From Gemmatimonadota bacterium (GTDB taxonomy: Bacteria; GCA-2686955): a stretch of DNA of 8,253 nucleotides. Within the stretch, counting starts at the first letter, position 1; each line of letters opens with the position of its first letter. A program made the translations under genes and the position numbers. The DNA lies in NCBI GenBank assembly GCA_026991065.1, contig JALXCG010000109.1, positions 1 to 8,253 on the forward strand, read 5' to 3'. Below the pieces are notes generated by a model. That model had not been told where the DNA came from. It searched no databases and saw nothing but the letters and a program-made list of their open reading frames with translations. This document shows positions 1 to 6,626 of the stretch, piece by piece.

Positions 1-302
1 CGGATCAATCCGTCGGTGATGACCAGAGCCGGGATGACCGCCTGCCCCGCAACCACCAGCGCGGAGCAGCCGGCCAGCCACACGTTTTGCAGCGGTTCCC
101 GCTGCTCCCGCAGAAAGAGAGCCGGCATATAGAGAAGTGCGAGCACGGCGCCGCAGCAAACCAGGTTCGCCAGGACCACTTCGGCCAGCGCGGCCGGTTC
201 GATCAGAGCCCCCGGAGCCGCCAGCAAACTGACCGCGACACCAAGCAAACTGCCGGCGGCGGCGGTTGCCCACAGCAGCGCCCACGGGTAGCCGCGGATC
301 AA
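1..302 (-). CDS. N-terminal part of a multi-pass inner-membrane protein (truncated by window edge)
   Basis: The reading frame is open from a TTG at 302-300 to the left edge, giving 100 codons with no stop. I do not recognise the family. The product is strongly hydrophobic with three likely membrane segments: about residues 6-28 (begins PWALLWATAAAGSLLG), 37-58 (ends VLALLYMPALFL) and 72-98 (from VWLAGCSALVVAGQAV). The second and third are separated by a short charged loop, REQREP. The TTG start overlaps the TGA stop of the upstream sulfatase-like gene in a TTGA arrangement, analogous to the common ATGA overlap, and a GGGA lies about 8 nt upstream. An in-frame ATG exists only at about residue 53, inside the second hydrophobic segment, so it is a poor alternative. 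The overlap suggests cotranslation with the sulfatase-like gene and a shared membrane task. It could be a polymerase, flippase or other transporter, but nothing here decides. Confidence 0.7.
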   Translation of the reverse strand, partial: MIRGYPWALLWATAAAGSLLGVAVSLLAAPGALIEPAALAEVVLANLVCCGAVLALLYMPALFLREQREPLQNVWLAGCSALVVAGQAVIPALVITDGLI

Positions 303-2272
303 TCCACGTATCCCAACGCGCGCAGCCGGGCTTTCAAGTTTTCATCCATCTCCACCGACTCGATCGATTCCCCGGCGAGCTGGCCATGGTCGCGCAGCCA
401 GTCCTGCATCGCCTGCTCCAGGCTGCCGGCGATCTCCGGTGGCAAGTCGGCGGCGGGAGTCGGCTTGTGTTGTCCCGCCGGCGCATCTCCCAGTTCCGCC
501 GAAAGCAGAACATCGCCGTCGAAATAGGCGCGAATCTTGCCTTGGACCAGAACCCGCTTGCCCTGCCATTCACTCACCACCACGGTTTTCGATTGAAAGC
601 CGGGCTCCTGTTGGAAGTAGGGGAGCAGACTGTGCCCGGAGAGCGGATCGGGTGGCGTGACGTGAGCGAAATCAACCACGGTCGCTGGCACGTCGACCAG
701 AGAAACCACGTTGCTCACCGTGCCGGGGTGGGGGATCAGCGGTGGATAGCGGATGATGAGCGGCACGTCCACCAACTCGCTCAGCAGAGAGTTGCCGTGA
801 TAGAGCAGCCCCTCTTCGCCGAAGTGTTCGCCATGGTCGGCGGTGATGATCAGGAGGGTGTTGTCGAGTTCTCCCTTCTCCTTGAGAAAATCGAAAAGGC
901 GTTGCAGTTCCTGATCCAGGTACTCGATTTCACGGTCATATTTGGCGAGACAGTAGTCGATTTCGCGCTGGGTGAAATCTTTCGGCAGGCGATGCTGATG
1001 GTCGGCCAGGACCGCGGCAAAGCGCTGCATGAGGCGGCTGCCTTCAGCCGGAGTCAGGTAGTCCTCCTCCGGCATTTCGAATGCACCCTTGAAATCCTCG
1101 GGGGGAGTCCATGGGAAATGAGGGTCGACGTAGTTGGCGAAGAGGAACCAGGGGCGGCCGACAACCTGGCGCAGGTAGCGCAGCACAACCTCGTTGGTTA
1201 AATCCCCCGATGGCGGGCGCGGAAAATTAAAGCGCCGCCGCAATTCGGTGCGAAAAGCGAAGTGCTGGCGGCGGCTCGGGAAGAAGACCGCAAACCCCGG
1301 CGTGCGGCAGAGCCACATGATCGAGGCTCGCACATTGCCGACCGAGTCATCGTAAACATCGAAGCCCTGGCCGAACTGGAAAACACTGGATAGCTGCGGG
1401 TTGGAGACGACGCCGAGCGTGGCGTAACCCTTTTTCGACAGCAACTCCGCCAGGGTGGTGTTCCACGAGGCGAGGGTGCGGCCGTTGCTCTCGCCGAGGC
1501 CGTGTTCCGTGGGAAAGCGACCGGTGAGGAGCGAGGCGTGGGGTGGCGCGGTGTAGTTGGAAGTTGAGACCGCGTGCTCGAAGCGGATCCCTTCGGCCGC
1601 GATGCGATCGAGGTTGGGCGAGGTGGGTCGCTTGTAGCCATAAGCACTAACGTGGTCGGCGCGCAGATTGTCGATCACGATGATGGCGATGTTGGGTAGT
1701 TTTTCAGCCGGAGCGGCGGTCCACTGCACGCGCGAGTGAGCGGCATTCCAGGCGGCGCTGCCGACGCTGTAGAGAATGCCGCCGCCGAAGAGCAGCCAGC
1801 CGATCAGAAGAGCGCTGGAAACCAATTTGCGCCGTCCGCCCAGGCGCGCGCCGAGCCAGCCTGCGGCGCCGGCGAGCAGGAGAGCGAGCAGGAGGGCCGG
1901 GATGACGCGCAGGAAAGAGAGAGCATTGGCCGGGCCGTGGTAGAGCGCGTGGATCGGTGCCGGCAAGAATGCGACGGTGGCCGCTGCCGCCCAGATCGAG
2001 AGCGCTCTTCGATCATCCGATGCGCTGTCGGGCTGCCCCTGCCGGTGCCGGATGAGCCACCAGATTCCCCCGCCCACGAGCACGACCACGGCCGTCTCAA
2101 GTAGGCCGAGGAGCAGGTAAAATCCGGCCGCCATGGAATAGAACCAGGGGTTGGGCAGGCCCTCGGCGCGGATGAAATCAAACGCGCTGATGAGACCCAG
2201 CAGAATTGAGATTCCGAGAGTTCCGGAGAGTGCCGAGGCCGGAAGTGATCGAGTCCAAGAACGGCGTTGCAT
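299..2272 (-). CDS. Membrane-anchored sulfatase / alkaline-phosphatase-superfamily protein with Thr at the nucleophile position
   Basis: The product has 657 residues from the ATG at 2272-2270. That start is chosen because GGAG lies 4 nt upstream. An in-frame TTG at 2359 would add 29 residues that do not look like a signal. The N-terminus is basic (MQRRSWTR), then come five hydrophobic segments at about 15-34, 44-74, 89-111, 117-145 and 150-171, which should put the rest in the periplasm. The catalytic domain runs from about 193. IVIDNLRADH supplies metal ligand Asp201. TAPPHASLLTG places Thr241 where sulfatases have the formylglycine Cys or Ser. DPHFPWTPP (Asp383, His385) and TADHGEH (Asp479, His480) complete the metal site. 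Five membrane helices plus a Thr nucleophile also describe the phosphoglycerol and phosphoethanolamine transferases LtaS and EptA. The core motifs, however, read more like sulfatase-type proteins of the TxPxH class. I infer a hydrolase or phospho-group transferase acting on a lipid or polysaccharide in the periplasm; the substrate is unknown. The C-terminus ends LRALGYVD. Confidence 0.9.
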   Translation of the reverse strand: MQRRSWTRSLPASALSGTLGISILLGLISAFDFIRAEGLPNPWFYSMAAGFYLLLGLLETAVVVLVGGGIWWLIRHRQGQPDSASDDRRALSIWAAAATVAFLPAPIHALYHGPANALSFLRVIPALLLALLLAGAAGWLGARLGGRRKLVSSALLIGWLLFGGGILYSVGSAAWNAAHSRVQWTAAPAEKLPNIAIIVIDNLRADHVSAYGYKRPTSPNLDRIAAEGIRFEHAVSTSNYTAPPHASLLTGRFPTEHGLGESNGRTLASWNTTLAELLSKKGYATLGVVSNPQLSSVFQFGQGFDVYDDSVGNVRASIMWLCRTPGFAVFFPSRRQHFAFRTELRRRFNFPRPPSGDLTNEVVLRYLRQVVGRPWFLFANYVDPHFPWTPPEDFKGAFEMPEEDYLTPAEGSRLMQRFAAVLADHQHRLPKDFTQREIDYCLAKYDREIEYLDQELQRLFDFLKEKGELDNTLLIITADHGEHFGEEGLLYHGNSLLSELVDVPLIIRYPPLIPHPGTVSNVVSLVDVPATVVDFAHVTPPDPLSGHSLLPYFQQEPGFQSKTVVVSEWQGKRVLVQGKIRAYFDGDVLLSAELGDAPAGQHKPTPAADLPPEIAGSLEQAMQDWLRDHGQLAGESIESVEMDENLKARLRALGYVD

Positions 2273-2281
2273 GCGGCTCCA

Positions 2282-2285
2282 TTTG
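2282..2285 (-). other. Gap sequence just 5' of the sulfatase-like ribosome binding site, AAATGGAG context
   Basis: On the minus strand the bases before the start read AAATGGAGCCGC then ATG (2272-2270). The GGAG at about 2280-2277 is the likely Shine-Dalgarno core, 4 nt from the start, slightly closer than ideal. The ATG overlapping it is out of frame with the gene. This site decides the 657-residue start over the longer TTG form. Confidence 0.4.
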
Positions 2286-2308
2286 CTTCGGGAATGTGCG
2301 AAGAGAAA

Positions 2309-2317
2309 AGTGTACCA
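2309..2317 (-). promoter_or_regulatory. Possible extended -10 promoter element for the sulfatase-like gene
   Basis: The minus strand reads TGGTACACT, an extended -10 (TGn) followed by TACACT, which matches four of six positions of TATAAT. It lies about 37 nt upstream of the chosen ATG, giving a short leader of roughly 30 nt. There is no good -35 hexamer at 16-18 bp; a TTGCAC is present but only 10 bp away. This is suggestive only. If real, the sulfatase-like gene and the membrane gene after it form a subunit that can be transcribed separately. Confidence 0.25.
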
Positions 2318-2361
2318 GATTCCCGTGCAACTTGCGCGGCTCTCGATCAACCACGGCAAGA

Positions 2362-2410
2362 AGCAGTCGCTCCGCGCGGCGGCGCCGGTTTTCGCGTCCG
2401 TCGCACTGCT
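2362..2410 (-). terminator. Possible GC-rich hairpin downstream of the TPR/barrel gene
   Basis: On the minus strand AGCAGT (2410-2405) can pair with ACTGCT (2367-2362). The 37 bases between hold further self-complementary GC blocks, including GGCGCC and CCGCGCGG. A weakly T-rich stretch (TTCTTG) follows the outer stem. The stem is short and the loop long, so it is not a classic intrinsic terminator. It could be an attenuator, an mRNA-end structure or chance in GC-rich DNA. Confidence 0.2.
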
Positions 2411-2421
2411 CGCTGCGTGTG

Positions 2422-5400
2422 TCAGCGGGGGTAGGACGCGGTCAGCATGATCTGGCTCTCACGGCTATCCGCCGCGGCCAGCAGGTGGCAGCGCGCCTGC
2501 AGCAGGAGTGGCCCCAAAGGGCGCGCCAGGTTAAGATCGAGCGTGCCGACCGGGCTGGGGGGGGCGTCGATCGTAAGTGCTTGTTCAACGCCGAATCCCG
2601 CCTCGATCGAGCCGTGCCAGAGAGAGGGGGAGAGGTCATCCGGGAGCGGGCGGTGGCGCCATCCGAGGGTGGTCAGCAGGCGTCCGAAGCGGGCCGGGGA
2701 GAAGTACTCCGGCACTTCGTGGTGGAACCCCTTTACCTCGGTCAGGACACCAATGAGGAGTGACTGATAGGCCGGGCCCAGGGCGATTGCGATCCGGCCA
2801 TCTCCTTGCCAGAAGGCGTTGTCGTCATCAAGGCGCGACCCGGCGGCGTGGATCTCCAGGCGAAAGCGGTCGTCCAATACCGATGTGCCGATGCGCATAA
2901 AGGCGCTCTCGCGGTCGATCTCCCGGTTGAGTCCCTCCAGGGTCTCGGCCCATCGACGCCGTTCGACGCCGGCCACCAGGACGCTCTGCGAGTCCTGCCG
3001 CAGCGCCACCGCGGCGCCTCCGGCAGTGTGGGCGGAGAGGCCGGCGGCTCCGGAGGAGTAATCGACATCCGCCACGAGGCCGATGGAAGCCGTCGCCAGA
3101 TCGGGCGGATAGCGGCCGCTCAACGCGACGCGGTGGACACTCGGCGTGGGCCGGGCCTCCGCCTCGCGCGGCGCGAAGAAGCTGGTTTGTGCGAGGCGCA
3201 GGTCGATGCCGCGCCAACTGCCGGCGGCGATCTCCAGTGACTGCACGCCGATATCGACGCCTCCGTTGCGCCCGTGGCGACTGCTGCGGCGGTAGCTGGA
3301 GCGGGTTGCCGGGGGGGAGGCCGGATAGAGATATTCGAGCGGCATGCCGGCACCCGGCCGGGGGGCCAGGATGCCCATTGCCAGGCGTCGCTTCTCCCGT
3401 TCCAGCGAGAGTTGCCGGTCGACCGCGACCAGACCGCTTCGCGCCGGCGGATGGTTCGGCCAGCGCTCCAGAATCTCCGCGTATTTCTTGCGGGCGCCGC
3501 GCAGATCCCCGCGCAGACGCTTTTGCGCCGCCTCCGCCTCGGCCCGGATATCGGGACGCTCCGGCGCCGCTTTGACCAGGGCCTGCCACGCCAGCTTGCC
3601 ATCGCCACTCGCGCCCAGGCGAGTCAGCAGGCGAGCTTCGGCCAGCGCCCAGTCGAGGCGCCCGGGGTCAAACTCCAACAGGGTCCGGTAGTGGGCCAGC
3701 GCGGACTCCAAGGAGTCCGCCCGGATCCACATCTGGGCGGCGGCGAGGTTCAAGGCAGGAGAATCGGCGTGGATCCGGCACAGCGAATCGATCGCAGTCG
3801 CCGCCGCGCGCGCCGCGGCTGTTGCGTCGGCAGGGATCGCCCAGGCCCGCGCGAGAAGGTGGTCGATCGGGTTCATCACGGTCGAGTCGGCTGCCGCCGG
3901 CTGTGGCCACTCGGTAAGCAGCGGAGTGGGAATCCGGTTGAGCCGGGCCAGTTCCAGCGCTGCCAGCGGATCTTCGGGGTGCTCCTCGATCCGGGCCCGC
4001 AGCAACTGATTGGCCGCCCGGCGCTTCTCCGTCACCGCCAAGGCCCGGGCAGCGGGCAGTCCCGCCGAACAGTTCCCGGCCGCTACCAGAGAGTCGGCGG
4101 CGGTGCCGGCGGCAACCGGCCAGTGCGCGGCAGCGGCCAGGTCGGCGCGCAGCCGCAGCCGCGCGCAGTCGTGCCCCGGTGGCCAGGTGCGCAGTTCCCG
4201 CCATGCCGTGTCCCAGGCGCCGGTTGCCGCCAGCCAGCGCACCTGGTCGGCGCGGATCTGCAGATCTTCGGCGAACGCCTTGCGCAACGCCGCGAAAAGC
4301 GCCTCATCCGCGGCACCATCGGTGTTGCTGCCGGTCTGGTGCAGGGCCCGCCAGGCCAGCAGCTCGGCCAGCCGCCTGGCGGCGGCGGGATTGCCCGGTT
4401 CCTCCCGCCAGTGAGCGGCGAGAAGAGTGATCGCAGCATCGACCGCTCCGCGCTCCTGCAGCAACCGTTCCGCTTGCAGCCGCCACCATCCGGCGGGGCG
4501 CTCAGCGTCGGGCGTGCTCGCCCAGCGGTCGAGGATGGGGGCTGCGCGCTCAACCGCTCCCAAGCCCAGGTAGGCGGCCGCCCGCAGCAGTTCATCCTCG
4601 GGCTCGCGCAGTGGCGGCACCACCCGGTCGAGTCCCGCCAGCGCAGCATCGAAGCGGCCGGTGGCCACCCGCGCGCGGGCCAGTGCCCGGCCAACCGGCG
4701 GCAGTGGATTCTCATCCCACAGCCGTTCCAGAAGTGGCAGGCGCTCCGCCGGTGGGCGCGATTCGGCCTCGCGCAACGCGTTGGCCACAGTGCCCCCCTC
4801 CGGCATCGGAGTCAGCGCCAGCGCCTCTTGCCAGGCGCCGCTCGCCAGCAGCGCCTCCCGGACCGCGCGGCGCAGAACCGCGTCTTGGGGCGCCACTGCC
4901 ACTGCCCGGGGACCCAACGCCGCCGTGGTCGCCGTGTCTCCGGCAGCCCACGCGCTGCGCACCAGGGCGTGCAGATCCTGATCGGAGCCGGTGGTGTCCA
5001 GCAACTCTCGCCACAGCGCCGCCGCCCGCGCCGGCCGGCCGGACTCTGCGTAAGCCCGTGCCAGGGAGCGAGCGACCCGCAGATCTCCCGGAAGCAGCAG
5101 ATGCAGCGCCTCCAGCGGTTCGGTGGTGTCGAGTCCCGCCTTTTCACGGGCTTGAACCGAGAGTCGCAGGATCGCCGCATCCTGCTGCCCGGCGGCGATC
5201 AGCTCATCCAGAACCGTCGCGGCGTTTTCCGCCGTGCCCAGGCGCAGATAGGCTTGCGCCAGGGTGAGCCCCAGGCGGCGCGATGTCGGTTTCCGCCCGT
5301 AGAGTTCCTCCAGCGGCGCCAGTTGTTCGATCTTACGCGCCAATCGAGCCTGTGCCAGCGCCTTGCGTTCCTCCGTGGGCGCTGTTTTGCGATTCCCGCC

Positions 5401-6258
5401 GCCGTTCCCGGTGGCAGTGGAAGCGCGGCCCGTGCCCGCACCCGCGCCCGCGCCCCGGTCGCCGCCGCCCGCCTCGAGCTTCCTGATCTCGGCCAGGGCG
5501 GCGGCATCCTGACCGCTGCGCAGCAGGGCTTCCGCCAGACGATCCCGCGCATACCGGTTCTCCGGCTCGGCTTGTACCACCCGGCGGAGTTCCTCGGCGG
5601 CCTCCTTGGGGTGCCCGGCGCGCAGCAGATTGACGCCCACCTCCTGGCGCAGGCGAATGTCGTTCGGCAGTTGGACCAGCGCGGCGAGCAGGTAGGGGGC
5701 GGCTTCCGCGCTCCGTCCCGCCTTGGCCAGTGCTTCCCCCAAGGCGCGCGTGGTCCAGAGATCACCGGGGTTGCGCTCCAGCGCCGCTTCCAGGTCATCG
5801 ATGGTCCAGTTGCGTTTCGCGGCGGTCGATTCGGCGTCCTCGCTTGCGCCGGTCGGGGGCCCGGGTTGCTCCTCCGGCTCCGCGATCAGCGCCCGCGCCT
5901 CCTCCACTTTGCCCGAGGCCAGAAGGGCCTGAGTCAGGGCCACCTGGAAATCGGCATCCTCCGGATGCTCCGCGGCCATGCGCTGCAGTGTGGCGATCGC
6001 CACGGCGGTCTGCCCCAGCCGCAGCAGCACCCGCGCTCGCTCCAGCTCCTCCTTCGGCGTCAACGGGGCGAGCGCATCTGCCGCATTGAAGCGCGCCAGC
6101 GCGACCTTGGCGTTGCCGATCTGCATGGCCGTGCGCGCGGCCTCGATGTAGGCGCTTCGCTCCACCGGCGCCGACTCCGCCCCCGCCGCGGCGACGCCCG
6201 GGTGAACCCCTCCGCACAGAGCGAGCAGCAGCCCGATGGTGATCCATCTGCCGGTCAT
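2422..6258 (-). CDS. Exported TPR-repeat protein with C-terminal outer-membrane beta-barrel, exopolysaccharide-exporter-like
   Basis: The product has 1278 residues. The N-terminus (MTGRWITIGLLLALCGG) is a Sec signal peptide with likely cleavage near residues 25-27. TPR-type helical pairs fill most of residues 37-940; clear ones are at about 37-66, 69-100, 166-199, 200-233, 234-263 and 391-420, with typical LLRLGQ, ALAKAGR and LRAGHPKEAA turns. A Gly/Ala-rich linker at about 262-288 interrupts them. A Cys pair at about 697 and 729 could form a disulfide. From about residue 995 the sequence alternates polar and hydrophobic residues like beta-strands and contains YFSPARF (Tyr1185-Phe1191), which resembles the YFSP motif I associate with BcsC-type barrels. 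The architecture and length match BcsC, PelB and, at larger size, PgaA: a periplasmic scaffold plus an outer-membrane channel for a polysaccharide. I cannot tell which. The ATG overlaps the upstream stop (ATGA). The last residue is Arg, not the usual aromatic of outer-membrane barrels. Confidence 0.88.
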   Translation of the reverse strand: MTGRWITIGLLLALCGGVHPGVAAAGAESAPVERSAYIEAARTAMQIGNAKVALARFNAADALAPLTPKEELERARVLLRLGQTAVAIATLQRMAAEHPEDADFQVALTQALLASGKVEEARALIAEPEEQPGPPTGASEDAESTAAKRNWTIDDLEAALERNPGDLWTTRALGEALAKAGRSAEAAPYLLAALVQLPNDIRLRQEVGVNLLRAGHPKEAAEELRRVVQAEPENRYARDRLAEALLRSGQDAAALAEIRKLEAGGGDRGAGAGAGTGRASTATGNGGGNRKTAPTEERKALAQARLARKIEQLAPLEELYGRKPTSRRLGLTLAQAYLRLGTAENAATVLDELIAAGQQDAAILRLSVQAREKAGLDTTEPLEALHLLLPGDLRVARSLARAYAESGRPARAAALWRELLDTTGSDQDLHALVRSAWAAGDTATTAALGPRAVAVAPQDAVLRRAVREALLASGAWQEALALTPMPEGGTVANALREAESRPPAERLPLLERLWDENPLPPVGRALARARVATGRFDAALAGLDRVVPPLREPEDELLRAAAYLGLGAVERAAPILDRWASTPDAERPAGWWRLQAERLLQERGAVDAAITLLAAHWREEPGNPAAARRLAELLAWRALHQTGSNTDGAADEALFAALRKAFAEDLQIRADQVRWLAATGAWDTAWRELRTWPPGHDCARLRLRADLAAAAHWPVAAGTAADSLVAAGNCSAGLPAARALAVTEKRRAANQLLRARIEEHPEDPLAALELARLNRIPTPLLTEWPQPAAADSTVMNPIDHLLARAWAIPADATAAARAAATAIDSLCRIHADSPALNLAAAQMWIRADSLESALAHYRTLLEFDPGRLDWALAEARLLTRLGASGDGKLAWQALVKAAPERPDIRAEAEAAQKRLRGDLRGARKKYAEILERWPNHPPARSGLVAVDRQLSLEREKRRLAMGILAPRPGAGMPLEYLYPASPPATRSSYRRSSRHGRNGGVDIGVQSLEIAAGSWRGIDLRLAQTSFFAPREAEARPTPSVHRVALSGRYPPDLATASIGLVADVDYSSGAAGLSAHTAGGAAVALRQDSQSVLVAGVERRRWAETLEGLNREIDRESAFMRIGTSVLDDRFRLEIHAAGSRLDDDNAFWQGDGRIAIALGPAYQSLLIGVLTEVKGFHHEVPEYFSPARFGRLLTTLGWRHRPLPDDLSPSLWHGSIEAGFGVEQALTIDAPPSPVGTLDLNLARPLGPLLLQARCHLLAAADSRESQIMLTASYPR
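2425..3276 (-). other. Predicted beta-barrel domain of the TPR protein
   Basis: About 284 C-terminal residues follow a basic Ser/Arg-rich hinge (SSYRRSSRHGR). Short amphipathic stretches such as GVDIGVQSLEIAAG, GIDLRLAQTSFF, HRVALSGRY, ASIGLVADVDY, SVLVAGVERRRW, FRLEIHAAGS, YQSLLIGVLTEV and GTLDLNLARPL fit transmembrane strands joined by turns. YFSP is at 2706-2695. The size could hold roughly 12-16 strands, as in polysaccharide exporters. Strand boundaries are by eye. Confidence 0.65.
5395..5475 (-). repeat. Low-complexity Gly/Ala linker with short hexamer repeats
   Basis: This stretch encodes about residues 262-288 of the TPR protein, rich in Gly and Ala (GGGDRGAGAGAGTG). On the plus strand it holds CCCGCA followed by two CCCGCG units at 5435-5452. 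It splits the first TPR block from the next and probably makes a flexible hinge. Such tracts can change length by slippage; six-base units would keep the frame. Confidence 0.55.
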
Positions 6259-6626
6259 GACTGATCATCCAATGCGCGCTGAAAGAGCGGTGCGGCTTCC
6301 TCGTACCGGCCCCCCTCCGCCAGCACCAACGCCAACGCCAGCGCCTGTTCCTGATCGTCCGGGGCAAGCTCCACCAGCCGCCGGTGGATTTCGACGCGCT
6401 CCTTAAGAGTGCCGATTCGATCGAGAACCGTCGCTACCCGTTCCAGGGTGTAAAGGTCATTTCGGTTCCGCGCCAACCGCAGGAGCGGTCCGCGGTAGCC
6501 CGGACCCGGCTTCGGATCCCGCAGCGCTGCGGTGAGGGCAATTGCATCACGCCGCACGATCCGGAAGAGCAACCCCGTCTCGGCACTGACCAGGAGCGCC
6601 ACCAGGATGAATGCATAGCGCTTCAT
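6255..6626 (-). CDS. Small membrane-anchored TPR-like protein
   Basis: The product has 123 residues. A single hydrophobic segment (about residues 4-22, YAFILVALLVSAETGLLF) follows Met-Lys-Arg and should act as a signal anchor, leaving the rest in the periplasm. The soluble part forms about two TPR-like helical hairpins, at about 57-91 (with ERVATVLDRIG and HRRLVELAPDD) and 93-121 (with LALVLAEGGRYEEAAPLFQRAL). The ATG overlaps the stop of the PilZ gene (ATGA at 6626-6623) and is preceded by GGGAG 4 nt upstream. Its own TGA overlaps the start of the TPR/barrel gene in the same way. Sitting between a c-di-GMP receptor and a TPR exporter, it could be an inner-membrane adaptor tying them together. 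PelE, a small TPR membrane protein of the Pel system, is a functional parallel, but I cannot show homology. Confidence 0.85.
   Translation of the reverse strand: MKRYAFILVALLVSAETGLLFRIVRRDAIALTAALRDPKPGPGYRGPLLRLARNRNDLYTLERVATVLDRIGTLKERVEIHRRLVELAPDDQEQALALALVLAEGGRYEEAAPLFQRALDDQS

Larger units (their letters stand above)
2273..2421 (-). other. 149-bp gap between the TPR/barrel gene and the sulfatase-like gene
   Basis: This is the only real intergenic space in the window; the other junctions all overlap by 4 bp. It contains a possible long-stem hairpin near the end of the TPR/barrel gene and a possible extended -10 element near the sulfatase-like start, listed separately. No small gene or RNA gene is convincing. 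The in-frame extension of the sulfatase-like gene to a TTG at 2359 covers part of the gap but lacks a good ribosome binding site. Confidence 0.6.

Noticed and set aside
1-302. Identification of the left-edge gene as the PelG flippase or a Wzx-type protein
   Set aside because: Only 100 residues are visible and I see no specific motif; hydrophobicity alone does not support a family.
266-1201. A 311-codon plus-strand frame opposite the sulfatase-like gene
   Set aside because: Register-aligned shadow of the minus-strand gene, whose active-site motifs are unmistakable.
1520-1570. Classical formylglycine sulfatase signature
   Set aside because: The position of Cys or Ser is Thr and the following Arg is His (TAPPH), so the sulfatase maturation motif is absent.
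2273-2359. Longer sulfatase-like protein starting at TTG 2359 (29 extra residues)
   Set aside because: TTG without a good ribosome binding site, extra residues are not signal-like, and the ATG at 2272 has GGAG just upstream and a possible promoter between the two starts.
6180-6258. Lipoprotein signal at Cys15 of the TPR protein (LALC)
   Set aside because: The residue before Cys is Leu, where lipoboxes need Gly, Ala or Ser, and a type I cleavage region (GVAAAGA) follows. An outer-membrane barrel also does not need a lipid anchor.
3274-6264. A 996-codon open frame on the plus strand, antisense to the TPR/barrel gene
   Set aside because: Its codons are exactly register-aligned with those of the minus-strand gene, where stops need sense TTA, CTA or TCA codons, rare in GC-rich genes. 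The translation is Arg/Gln/Gly/Pro-rich with no domain, while the minus strand has a signal peptide, TPRs and a barrel.
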